Positions 43,400 through 54,512 of a DNA stretch of 64,000 nucleotides are shown here, piece after piece. Under the pieces are notes generated by a model. It ran no database searches. It was not told the DNA's origin and saw only the letters and a program-made list of their open reading frames with translations. The translations under genes and the position numbers were made by a program. The stretch spans positions 131,600,053 to 131,664,052 of the forward strand of contig NC_086024.1 of assembly GCF_036323735.1 (NCBI RefSeq), given 5' to 3'. The DNA is from Rattus norvegicus. Lineage: Eukaryota; Chordata; Mammalia; Rodentia; Muridae. The first letter of the stretch is position 1. Each line of letters begins with the position of its first letter.

Positions 43400-43939
43400 C
43401 TTTTCAACACAAAGCTGACTGTTACCATATTGTTCCCCAAGGTCAGTAACACCCCAGAGAATTCTGGGCACACACCCTCTGCATCTTCTTAGATGAGAAG
43501 TTCCCTGGGAAAATCTAGCATCTTCGGGGAGTCGGGGGAAACCCTATACCAGAGACAATAGGGAGGCACAGAGTGGAAGTCTCTGGCTTGTGCTATACTC
43601 CACAGTTCTCACACTGTAGCAGACAGCCTTGGGCCTAAGGACTGAAAGCACACAAGTCTTCAGTTGCATGAGAACTCACTTCCCTGAGTCACCCTTTGTA
43701 AAGTGCATCCGTGGCTTGTGAGCTCTGACAGTGTTCTGTGGAGGAGTGCAGACTACCTTGCAGAGGGGAGCAGAAAGCTAGCCACCCCCGTGGAAGCTAT
43801 GGCAGAGTGATACTGCAAAAGTCTCGATTAATTGCAGCACCTACGATGAGCAAAATATTGTAATTGTAAATAAAGCCAAACTTTGAGGTTTATTTTATTT
43901 TATCCATTGTACACAGTGATGGGTTTCGTCGAGATGCTT
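43399..43939. other. Unique sequence, no gene recognised
   Basis: The part at 43800-43905 is AT-rich with CGATTAATTGC and TTGTAATTGTAAATA. No repeat was recognised. Confidence 0.45.
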
Positions 43940-44572
43940 TTTCTTTGTGCTCTTGGGTGTTTTCCTGTGTGGACACAGATGTGCACAGGCCATGGCGTAC
44001 AGGTGGAGATCGAAGGACATCTCATAGTATCCATCCTCAAATTCCACTTGGTCCCAGACATGGTCCCTGGGTTGCTTACTGCTGTTCTGTATAGTAGCTG
44101 TCTGTCCTGTGAGCTGCCCAAGGCTCTCCTGTGTCCACTTCTGTCTACACGTAGGAAGGCTGGGATTCAATGTCACCAGGGCACCCAGCTTCACATGCAT
44201 CAGGGAAACTGAGGTCCTCACACTTGCATGGTGTGGCACTTTGATGGAGATGCTTCACCACAAGTCTCTGGCATTTCAGTATGAGGTCAGTATATCAGGA
44301 AGTGTGGCCTTGTTGGAGGAAGTAGGGGTTGGGGACTTCAAGGTTTCAAATCCTCCTGACATTCCCAGAGAGCTCTCTCTGTTGTTTGCAGTCTGGGGTG
44401 TGAGCTCTCAGCTGTTCCTAGTGTCACATCAGCCACCTATGCTCCCTGCCGTTATGGACCCCAACCCTCCATCTATGAAGTTCCCTGGTCACGGTGTTTT
44501 GTCACAGCAATAGAAAAGTAACAAAGAGCCAAGGCAGGCATTTTACCCACCGTGCCATCTCTACCGCCCTAC
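43940..44572 (-). mobile_element. B4-type SINE, minus strand, split by a MaLR-like insertion
   Basis: The left part (43940-44228) ends with GCACCCAGCTTCACATGCAT, GGGAAACTGAGGTCCTCACA and CTTGCATGG. The missing tRNA-like head resumes at 44527 with GCCAAGGCAGGCATTTTACC, CACCGTGCCATCTCTACCGC. Joining these gives the normal reverse B4 end, so the 44229-44526 LTR landed inside it. The left boundary is approximate because the B4 tail is drifted. Confidence 0.65.
44229..44526 (+). mobile_element. MaLR-like LTR, plus strand, nested in B4
   Basis: CATTTCAGTATGAGGTCAGT, GTGTGGCCTTGTTGGAGGAA, GTAGGGGTTGGGGACTTCAA, GGTTTCAAATCCTCC, GTGTGAGCTCTCAGCTGTTC, CTATGCTCCCTGCCGTTATG, GGTGTTTTGTCACAGCAATA and GAAAAGTAACAAAG follow the 5'-to-3' order of a rodent MaLR-type LTR. 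The last phrase is the typical 3' terminus. No clean target duplication could be picked out by eye. Confidence 0.68.
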
Positions 44573-44865
44573 CCACGAATTCTCATTTGAGCAGCCCACA
44601 CACTCAGAGGCTCATGCCCATTGTCCTCTCCCGCCCCTCCCCCACCCAGTTCCCTCCTTTGCCAACACCATCCTTCCACCTCCAACCTCCATGCACAGAG
44701 GTGTGCATATATAATTAGATGTGTGTTATCTATTATCCTTGTGTGTCCAACCTTTGGACATTCAGACATTATCTGTCCTCTACAAAGTTCACACCCAAGA
44801 AAGTATATGATAGAGGTACAAAAAAAAAGGAGCAAAAAAATCAATCTAATAACATTTGAAGTAAG

Positions 44866-44868
<3 letters not shown>

Positions 44869-44907
<39 letters not shown>
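44869..44907. repeat. (AC)n microsatellite, about 19 units
   Basis: A pure AC run with no composite partner. Confidence 0.97.
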
Positions 44908-44908
<1 letters not shown>

Positions 44909-45311
44909 TTGGTTGGGCTGCATTTGCAACTGTGCTGGGACTTATGTAACCTAGAGGCCACAGTTGGACACAGCTGATGGAACATATACAAGGCTTGCCA
45001 TCTCTTGTCTTCCGTCTAATTTGCAGATGAGCGTGGGCTTCTTTGGAGAAAAAATGTTACTACTATGGCATTATTGAACAGATTTTGAAAGTGCTTGATT
45101 GGAAAACTTGGTGTCAGATTGACAGACTTGAGACAGTGGGTCACATATTCTAAGAGTCGCAACGTTGGCCTTCTTCACAGAGCACATCAAAGTCATTTGC
45201 CACCAAGGTGATCTAACCCCATGGTGTTTCCCCCAGGTTTACTAAGCTTCTGGTGCGGAAAAATCCACCGCATGGGTGACTTGAATCAAATGCTCAGAAA
45301 TGCGTGGTGGT
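44908..45311. other. Unique sequence, no gene recognised
   Basis: Nothing identified with confidence. Confidence 0.45.
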
Positions 45312-45535
45312 TCAGGGATGCAGAGGTGGCTTGGTAATTAAGAGCATTTACTGCTCTTGCAGAGGACCTGGGCTCCTGTATGGTTCCTTGAAGCCATGTG
45401 ATGGCTCACAATCATCTGTAACTCCAATCCCAGGAGATCTGAGCCTGTTCTAGCCTTCCCATTCACTGCCCATATGTGGTACACATGAGTGCATGAACAC
45501 ATTTACACAAACGGATAATAGAAAATGAATACATC
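45312..45535 (+). mobile_element. B2/B3-group SINE, plus strand
   Basis: GATGCAGAGGTGGCTTGGTA (head), ATTAAGAGCATTTACTGCTC, TTGCAGAGGACCTGGGCTCC, TGATGGCTCACAATCATCTG, TAACTCCAATCCCAGGAGAT, CTGAGCC and a tail with ACACATTTACACAAACGG and AAAATGAATAC give the full head-to-tail order. The B box is diverged. Confidence 0.85.
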
Positions 45536-46709
45536 TAAAGAAAGTATGTATTTGTTATTATTTCAGCACTTATGAGTGCCTCGCATATAAAAATAACCCT
45601 TGCCAGGCAAGAGTTAGCACTGTTCTGCACTATATTCTGAGATCTAGCTGATGCACTTTCTAAAGGGTAGAATGGGGAAGCCATCACCCTGTTGCTTTTC
45701 ATGTCTTCACACAAATAGAGCTTCTAAAAACACCCAGAAGCAGTGTTTCCCTCTCCGTCTCTACAGAGACAGCCGTGAACTAACACGCGGCTCTTCCCTC
45801 CATAGCAAGAACTTCACTCACATCCATGGGAGCGCCACATAGGAGACAAACAGGAATGAGACCAATTTCTACAGAAAGTCATTCTATAGCATTGTTAGGT
45901 TTTAGAGGCCCTGTTTGGTGGATGAACTCAACTCTCAGGGAAATTATATCTCTCTGAGGTGATGGCTGTGTCATGCAGTGTGGACATTATGCATGTATGG
46001 AGATATCACTCTGCACCCTCTGAATAGTTACAATGACCCAGGCCCATGTGTCAAACAAATGTAAGCAACACCCTTTTCTAAGGAAAAGAAGAGGTGTCCT
46101 TGTGTCTTTAAACCTACGTCTTGGGGTGCTTATGCATCTTTTGCTCTCTGGACCCCATCCTTGAAGCCTGACATGTACCACAATGAACCACCTAGTCCAG
46201 ACCAAGAAAGACACCTGTAATGGCTAGCCATCTTCCCTGAGGGGATCTGTGGTGTTGAGAGTCTCTTTGATGTCCATGGGCTGAAGATGGGTGAAGGCAG
46301 GATGAGCGAGTGCATCAATGTGCAAGGCACTATCTGCAGTTCCTAGTTCTTTTCAGGGCTACAGTTCAGACAGTTTGCTCAAAGAAGCCTTTGACGGGGG
46401 AGAGTGGTCCCACTGCATTGCAGATCAGAAGACTGACCTTTGCCTTACAAAGAGCCTGGAGGTGAAACTGAGCCAAGTTCAAAGGGAAGACTAATTTGCT
46501 GTGCTTGGTCTAACAGCCTTGAGAACCAGTGGCCTTGAGATAGAGAATTAGGTGCCACAGGACACACAGAAGGGCCCCAGTTGAGTTCTCTAGATGCCCT
46601 CACCCTCTTAGACAGCTCTGGCTTCCATGAACCTGCCTCATTTACTCATTTGACAACAAGCATTTTATTTATTAGTGGATATCTACCCTGGCATGTCTGC
46701 CCTCCAGGA

Positions 46710-46711
<2 letters not shown>
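45536..46711. other. Unique sequence, about 1.2 kb, no gene recognised
   Basis: No repeat was recognised. Frames under 80 codons only. Confidence 0.45.

Positions 46712-46756
<45 letters not shown>
46712..46756. repeat. (GT)n microsatellite, about 22 units
   Basis: A pure GT run. Confidence 0.97.
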
Positions 46757-46758
<2 letters not shown>

Positions 46759-47004
46759 CTTTCCATTAAGAGCCCAGTTAGAAGAGGCTACCCATCATGA
46801 GTCCAGTGCCTGCCCATTAGAAGAGGCTATCCATTTTCCCAATGCACCATTGTATCTAAGCACAGACAATGGCAGGTGTGATCTCTAACTCAACATCCAG
46901 GGCAAGGCCAACATCTCACCATCCAATGGGATCCTCACTTCATTCTAGTCTCTCTGAGCCTTATTTAATGCACCACACACAGTGACTAAAATGTCTCCTA
47001 CATC

Positions 47005-47195
47005 TTCTCCCTCCCTCCCTTCATCCTTCCCTCCCTCCATTCCTCCTTCCCTCCCTCCCTTTATTTCTTCCCTTCCTCCCTCCTTCCTTTCCTTCCTCCC
47101 TCCCCTCTCCTTCCTTCCTTCCTTCCTTCCTTCCTCCCTTCTTCCCTCCCTCCCTCCCTCCCTCCATTTCTCCCTTCCTTACTTCCCGTTTCCAT
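47005..47195. repeat. (TTCC/TCCC)n pyrimidine tract
   Basis: About 190 bp of nearly pure pyrimidine with CCCT and CCTT units and rare A interruptions (ATCC, CATT, TTATT). CCTT units predominate around 47110-47135 and CCCT around 47145-47165. Frames here are Pro/Ser/Leu translations of the repeat. Confidence 0.94.
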
Positions 47196-47904
47196 TGGCT
47201 ATATTTCCTTAGGTGCACATCTGCTCTGCCCACCCTGAATGGGAACAGAATTGGCCCTTTGTGTCTCAGAGTAGACGCCCAGGAGTGAGCACGGTGTCAT
47301 TTTTTCTTCCTTAGAACAAGGGAGAAGGAAGAAAACCACTGAACACCAAGACTTGCAGATCCAACATTGCAACATGTCCTCTCAGGACACAGATCTGAGA
47401 CACTGGACAAAACAAACTGGCTCAGGTTTTGCTTGATTGATCAAGGTGAGGTGCTCTCAAAGGTTCATATGAGGAGGGTTTATGAGTCTTTATCATTCAG
47501 CCCCATTCAGTCAGACGTGTCTGTCAACTCCCTTGGAAGGATGCAATGAAATGACATTGGCTATTGCTCTTTACAAACCTTCTAAGAAGTTAGATGAAGT
47601 CTCTTGGAACATGGGATCTGGGTGGCTTCCATAGTGCCCCCCTCCACATGCTTATCACTCAGTACCTGTCACTACTGTGTCCCTGTTTCTGAGATTTATG
47701 ATCCCCACCTCAACTATTCTCTATCCTCGTAGCTGATAGAAGTATCTTCCTGAACCACATACTAGAGTTCTGCCCTGAACCCTAACCTCAGAAAACTTCA
47801 GGAAGTTTCCAGAAACACTGAAGGAAGGCCACAGGCATTGGCAAGGCACAAAATCCCCACCATCTTCCTTGGTAGTTAGAGAGCACTGGAAGAAGGTGTC
47901 ACTG
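47196..47904. other. Unique sequence, no gene recognised
   Basis: No repeat was recognised. Confidence 0.45.
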
Positions 47905-48040
47905 CCACTTATTTACTGACTATGTGCTTTGGGACTGAGCTTCAATCCTCACCATTGAGATTTTTGATCTCTCAGAGTCACTGTGAGGACTAAATTAGGG
48001 GACACATGTATAGTACTGAGGAAACTTACCAGCACAGTTT
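47905..48040 (+). mobile_element. Possible MIR SINE, plus strand
   Basis: CTTATTTACTGACTATGTGC, TTTGGGACTGAGCTTCAATC, CTCACCATTGAG, CACTGTGAGGACTAAATTAG, ACACATGTATAGTACTGAGG and CCAGCACAGT follow the first half and core of a MIR (TAGCTGTGTGACCTTGGG, CTCAGTTTCC, TGTGAGGATTAAATGAG, ACATGTAAAG, CCTGGCACA). The match is in order but heavily mutated. Confidence 0.65.
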
Positions 48041-48749
48041 CAATCATCTAGGTCACCTGAACTCCATAGTGCACTGAGGCAGTTCTCTTCCTTTTCACAC
48101 ATTTGATTTAGTATTTATCTCACTCTCCATCTCAGCCTGGCTTTCACAGTAGACACTTCACAGTCACAGAGATCAAGCCTCTGATCTCAACTTCCCCATG
48201 CCCTGTAGGATCCACCCTCTGACCTTTAACCTTCTCTACAGCCTGTCTGTACTCTCTGCATCCCCTTCTGAGAAAAGTGTCTTTATTCTTAGATGTATTT
48301 CTTCTTGCACCCGGACTTTAGCATCATGATACTTTCTGAGGGTCTGAAGTGGCATTCCAGGCCTCTAGTCTACTTAAAGCTCACTGTGCTAAACTGCAGG
48401 TTCTCAGAGGTCAGGGAATCTTTGCTTTTGATCTCTATGTCTCCCCACAAGCACTGATGCAGCTTGCCACTCACTGAGAGATAGAATCCTCACATCCTTG
48501 ACCACCGCATACTGGGTAGCAAGATATCCATTGCTGGCACACAGACTTTACACGGGCTACCATTTGCTCATATTTATGTCAATTGCGTGATAAGAGATGG
48601 TTCTTCTCTTTGTTTGGCTGCATCCTTGGCCTGGGTGTATGGTCCTTTTCTGGCATTTGACCATCTTGAAGCACAGAGAGGAAGAGGGGTGTTGGCCAAG
48701 CATGACCCTCAGAGCCTGTGGAAGGAAGCCCCTACCACTCCTCCTTATC
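48041..48749. other. Unique sequence, no gene recognised
   Basis: No repeat was recognised. The plus frame at 48587-48856 runs into the hAT-type element. Confidence 0.45.
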
Positions 48750-48757
48750 CTGTAGAC

Positions 48758-48944
48758 CAGCAGTTCTCAACCTGTAGGTCACGTCCCCTTTGGCATTATC
48801 TCAAAAATGTTTACATTACAATTCACCAAAATAGCAAAATGACAGTTATGAAGTAGAAATAAAAATAGTTTTATGGTTGAGGGTCACCTCAACACAAAGA
48901 ATTGTACTAAAAAGTCTCAGCATTAGGAAGGTTGAGAACCAGTG
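48758..48944. mobile_element. Non-autonomous hAT (Charlie/URR1-type) DNA transposon, 187 bp
   Basis: The ends CAGCAGTTCTCAACCTGTAG and AAGGTTGAGAACCAGTG form imperfect terminal inverted repeats of the CAGNGGTTCTCAACC type used by hAT-Charlie elements. The interior (TTTACATTACAATTCACC, AAAATGACAGTTATGAAGTA, AAAATAGTTTTATGGTTGAG, GGGTCACC) matches the rodent URR1-like pattern. The flanking octamers CTGTAGAC (48750-48757) and TCATAGAC (48945-48952) share five of eight bases, as expected for a decayed 8-bp target duplication. There is no transposase. Confidence 0.85.
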
Positions 48945-49235
48945 TCATAGACCAAAGCGTATCTTCAATCAGATTTAAACACAGGGTCGGGAGCATATGT
49001 TCTCTACAAATGGAGGCCTGAACACTCCCTGAAGACTGGTGAGGACATACGGTCACTAAGTTATTTACGTATATTGTCACAGTTCACTAACTGCAGAGCA
49101 TTTCACACCCGGACAGCAGAGACATTCAGGGGACACACACTACTGAAATAAGGTGAAGGTACATCATTTCATTCAACTTCTGAAATCCCCGTGCCCAGGT
49201 ACTATCAAACATGTGAGAGGACTCACTCTTCATAG

Positions 49236-49623
49236 AGAATCACCTGTGTGATGCTGCTGACTGTCAACAGGGCAGGGTCTAGACTGTCCTGGGAGAATAT
49301 GGGTTCCTGGAGATGCCTGTGGGGTGTTAATCTTAAGGTAATTGATGTGGGAAGACTCATCTGATGTGGGCGGCACCATTCCCTAGGCAGAGAGATCCTG
49401 GGTTGTATCCTTATGGAGAAAGGGAGGTGAGCCCTGGTCTCCCTGCATTCATTGCTCTCTCCTGATGGCAGATATGATGTGACCACCAGCCTCAAGCTCT
49501 GCTACTGTGATTTCTCTTCAGGATGGACTGTAAGTTTGAACTGTGACCTGAACTAAACCTTCTTCCTTCTGAAGCCACCTTTGTTACAGTACATTATCAC
49601 AGCAACAGGAAGGAACTAAGACA
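49236..49623 (+). mobile_element. MaLR-like LTR, plus strand, with terminal ACTAAGACA
   Basis: GGTTCCTGGAGATGCCTGTG, GATGTGGGCGGCACCATTCC, CTAGGCAGAGAGATCCTGGG, ATGTGACCACCAGCCTC, GGATGGACTGTAAGTTTGAA, CTAAACCTTCTTCC and TTATCACAGCAACAGGAAGG lead into ACTAAGACA at 49615-49623, the usual 3' end of MaLR LTRs. It shares the central and 3' organisation with the copy at 54184. Confidence 0.7.
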
Positions 49624-50714
49624 ACCCATATAGTTCCTCTCTCTTCCAAGTACCAGACATAAACTTTCTTAGGGAATGATGTCCTTTATTTCCTTGGCTA
49701 CTTGGAAGCTCAAATCTAGTATGTGGTTCCTCTCGGTGAATTATGCAAACACTTATGGTATCCTTACCCAGATCAGATCTCATGCCTGGCATCTTATGCC
49801 TCCATCCTATATTCTTGGAGGGAATTTTGTTTTGTTGTTTTGCCCATAAACTACTTTTAAAGTATGAATGCCAGCAGAAAGAGCTCCTCTTATGTGTAAT
49901 CATGGAGGCTGTCTGAGGCTTGCCTGCCCACTGGGCTTCAGATTCTTGCTTAGTGCCTAGCTCTCTGCCTTGACGGAATAAACGAAAACATATGTGGAAG
50001 ACAAATCTCTCCTTGTCCTTCCAAATATGCCATGAACTGACTGATCAAAGGGAAAGGAGAAAAGCCACTTCTCAGACAGGGCCCCAGGGGTTCCCTAGCC
50101 AGGCCAGTCTCTTTGGGGCCAGGCAGGACAGATCCTCGTGTCTGCTCTGGTTCCCTGAGGCGCCCACCCAGCCCAACACCTTTGCCCTTCTCATCAATGG
50201 GAGGAAACACAGGCACAAGCCTTTAAGGTTAGTGGGACTGTGGGAAATAATATTACAGACAGACCCGGGACCTCAAAGGTGCCCTCTTGGGATGACAGGA
50301 AGCAGACAAAATTGCAAATGTCGGGACAAGTGTCTGCTAAGACAAGGTAGCTGATTCTGGGGACATGTGGCTGGTCTGTTTTCCCAACATAGAATAAAAA
50401 CAGGTTTTCTCTATGTTCACTGGCCACTAGAGAAATGACTACACAGCTCCATGCTTCTCTGAGAGACCCATGTGTCTCTCTGCTTTAAGGCCTAAGTCCC
50501 TAATCCTCAACCATGAAACCTCCTCAGATCCTTCTCTTTCTCTGTCTCATGTGTTTTGGGTTCCCTGATTGGTTTTTGTTGGTACTGAAGCCCCTGTCCT
50601 TGACATTACCATTATAATGATGGTGGTGGAGGTGATGTCATGGGAACTGTAGTAAGACTAATAGGTTAGTAGGATAACTCTGAGCTACCCTATCTGTCAG
50701 CCACCCTAGTCAAC
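49624..50714. other. Unique sequence, about 1.1 kb, no gene recognised
   Basis: No repeat was recognised. Overlapping frames at 49950-50216 (-) and 49992-50354 (+) lie on opposite strands. Confidence 0.42.
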
Positions 50715-51205
50715 TTATAGGTGTTATAGCAGAGTCCTCTTGAGGAACAGGACCAAAAGAACGAATGTACATACATAATGACTTATTAAATTGCCTATGC
50801 AATATGGTGGAAATACCTTGACAACAGCTGCCTCACACCCAAAAGGCTCAGAACACAACATCTGCTCAGTCTGGGAATCTGTCAGTCTTAGCAATCCCAA
50901 TCGGGGGCCAAAGGCCTAGAGAGTTTCTGAAGAGCTGGTGGTCCTCAAACTACCTTGGAAACTGGAAAAGGCAAGTTCCACTACCAGTGAATGAATCAGC
51001 AGTGGTGATAGGGGAAATCCACTCAGTGGAGAGAGAGTCAGCAGATTCAGTAAAATACTGAATAATCTTTCTTCCCTGTCCATACATTCTAGGTTCCTCC
51101 CACATTTGGGGTGGGTCTTCCCATCCCAATTAAGACAAGCAGGACAATGACCCGCAGACATGGCTGACTGTACACCAAACTGGTATAGATAACACTTCAC
51201 TTGTA
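50715..51205 (-). mobile_element. Probable rodent LTR-like interspersed repeat, minus strand, family unresolved
   Basis: GTCCTCTTGAGGAACAGGAC, AGAACGAATGTACATACATA, GACTTATTAAATTGCC, GCTGGTGGTCCTC, CAGTGAATGAATCAGC, CTTTCTTCCCTGTCCATACA and GGTGGGTCTTCCCATCCCAA follow a layout I associate with common rodent LTR-like repeats (a FRAG-GAACAGAA start, a TTATTAGATTGGCTTAC-like part, a GGTGGGTCTTCCCACC end). The family name is not recoverable by eye. Confidence 0.5.
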
Positions 51206-52237
<1,032 letters not shown>

Positions 52238-52560
52238 TGAGGCAGGAGAACCTTATTTTGAATCTCTAGCAGGCCTATGAAAATACCAAGTGTGGTGACA
52301 TGCTCCTGTCATCCCAATACTTAGAGGAGTTGAGATGGGCGAATCCCAGAGGGTCACTAGCCAGCCAGCCTCACCAAATAGGCAATCTCAAAATTCAGTG
52401 AGAAACCTTTCCTCAAAGTTAAGATGGAGAGCAACATAGGTCATGTTCCCAGACCTTTTGGGCTCTACCTGCCTGCCTCCACACTTTTGCATGTGTGCCT
52501 CCATATGTATTTGTAACACCCATGAACCATGAAGATTTGCAGACACACACAGACATACAC
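52238..52560 (+). mobile_element. B4-type SINE, plus strand, diverged
   Basis: CTGAGGCAGGAGAACCTTAT, CCAAGTGTGGTGACATGCTC, CTGTCATCCCAATACTTAGA, GGAGTTGAGATGGGCGAATC, GGTCACTAGCCAGCCAGCCT, CACCAAATAGGCAATCTC, CAGTGAGAAACCTTTCCTCA and a GCACACA-rich tail (52540-52560) follow the B4 body. The tRNA-like head is largely lost. Confidence 0.68.
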
Positions 52561-53517
52561 AGTTGCATGCATTGTCTCCGCTAGAATTGAGTTCTAACTC
52601 ACGTAGAAATCTTAGGCTGTCACTGCAGGTGTAATATTGAAAGACATATTTACTACAAGCCCCTGAATCTGGCTGTGAGCTGAGTAGGTGATTCAATCTA
52701 CGGGCCTGTGGTCGGTGCTTACACTTTGCCTATGTTGCTTGGATAGAAAGGCCTGAGGAGTGTGACTATTGTGTGCACCCACGATGGATTTCACTGTCTG
52801 AATTGCTACAAACCAAGGAGAGGGCTTGGGTTCTGTGCTCCTAGTTGACCTTGAGGTTAGCTCTCCTCCACTTAGAATAAAACCTCATCATGACTTCCTC
52901 ACAGACTCCCTTGCCAGCGGTAGACCAGGGATTTGGGGGCCTTCGCACAGAAAGGTTGTTGTCATTTTCTCCACATTTTCCACAAATAGAAAACAAGGGG
53001 AAAATGAGAAGTCCTAACAGGTTGTCATTGTAGCCCAGAAAAATCTCAGCAGGACCTTTGGAACATCTCCCTCCTCCAGCAGAGAGCATGGCCCACCTCT
53101 AATACATTCAGAAGCCTCCAGCTCTCAGCAGGGCCCTCCTCCTCTCTGCACCTCCCCTAGACAGAACATAATCACTCCTTTTGCCGTCCTGTAACTGTTG
53201 AGGTAGAGAAAAGTCCAGATTCCTTGTCCGAGGTGCAACAGAGCCCAGACACTGAGCTGTAGGACTCTCTTCTTGCAAAGACTCAAGCCCAGGTCTCTCA
53301 CTTACCACGAGGCTTTGAGATGGCCCTTATATAGTATTCTTTTCATATTCTTGTCCATCAGAAGTACCTTAGTAAACTCTTCTGGGGCAGATGGAACACT
53401 GTAAGAAAATGTCTGACAGATGCAGCTGTGTAGACACTTGCCACTGAAGACCAGTGGATGTTACCAGGCAGATATTTATGGGAACAGTTGGGACAGTTTC
53501 TATGGGAGAGTCCACTT
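52561..53517. other. Unique sequence, no gene recognised
   Basis: No repeat was recognised. Opposed frames at 52826-53017 (+) and 52841-53089 (-) coincide. Confidence 0.45.
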
Positions 53518-53703
53518 GAGAGCCAACAAGATGGCTTGGCAGCTACAGGTGTTAGCTTCCAAGCCTGGTGACTTGAGTTCTGTCTCCAGGTTCCACGTAG
53601 GGGGAGAGAACAGACTACTAAACCTTGTTCTCTGGCTTCCATGCACACAACTCTATGTGACATACATATGTGCAGACACATACAATAAATATAATAAAAA
53701 AGA
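53518..53703 (+). mobile_element. B3-type SINE, plus strand
   Basis: GCCAACAAGATGGCTTGGCA, GGTGTTAGCTTCCAAGCCTG, GTGACTTGAGTTCTGTCTCC, AGGTTCCACGTAGGGGGAGA, GAACAGACTACTAAACCTTG, TTCTCTGGCTTCCATGCACA and a CATACAATAAATATAATAAA tail give the complete B3 order, with the B box present as GACTTGAGTTC. Confidence 0.88.
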
Positions 53704-54183
53704 ATAAGTGTTACAGAAAATGCCACCGGAAGACACAGACATAATTTTCATTACATGAAGCCTGAAACACCACTAATATCTGACGTCTTTCTTTCACTCT
53801 CAAATCTTTCTACCAAGTGTCAACTTCCTTCCCCTAGTCTATGCTCCAGACTAGCCTCTCTGGGTTCTGTATTTACTCTGCAATCCTCCTGGTCCCAATT
53901 CAGGATGTGAGGATGCTAGTCAACGCCACCCTATTTTTAATGAAACAAACATATGTCTTTCAGGGATGCCTAGATAGAATACCAAGCATCTTTTCATGTT
54001 TATAAACTTCTGGATTCTGATCCCAGGTAGGCAAATGTCTGGGAGAGGAGTCAGGGCTCACAGAAGCATATGGTAAATAAACCAAACTTGGCATTGCTTC
54101 CCAAGTTCAGGACTTGAGGGACATCCACTGAAGATGTGCAAGAATATTCCAAGTAGAAAGGTTTAGGTTTAAACCAAAGCACC
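53704..54183. other. Unique sequence, no gene recognised
   Basis: Nothing recognised. Confidence 0.45.
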
Positions 54184-54512
54184 TTGAGGGTTGACATGGA
54201 TTACCAACTTGATGGAGCCTAGGTACATCTGTGAGGGATTGTCTACGCCAGCCTAATTGAGGTCCCACCCTAAATGCAGGTGGTTGTCTCAGATTGAATA
54301 AAAAGAAGAAAGTGAACTGAACACCAGCATTCTTCGCTCTCAGCTTCCTGATTGCGAATGTCATGTGACCAGGTACTTCAAGCTCCTGCACCTTGCCTTC
54401 TCTGCCATGATGGACTGTTTCCTTGAACTGTGAGCCCAAATAAACCCTTCCTTTTATAGAGTTGCTTTTGCCAGGGTGTTTTACATAGCAGCAAGTCAAG
54501 AAATAAATATAA
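54184..54512 (+). mobile_element. MaLR-like LTR, plus strand
   Basis: GAGGGTTGACATGGATTACC, CATCTGTGAGGGATTGTCTA, GCCTAATTGAGGTCCCACCC, GATTGAATAAAAAGAAGAAA, TTCTTCGCTCTCAGCTTCCT, GATTGCGAATGTCATGTGAC, CTTCTCTGCCATGATGGACT, AACTGTGAGCCCAAATAAAC and GTTGCTTTTGCCAGGGTGTT occur in the order of a rodent MaLR-type LTR. The region around AATAAA at about 54441 is the LTR's own polyadenylation signal. Confidence 0.72.
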
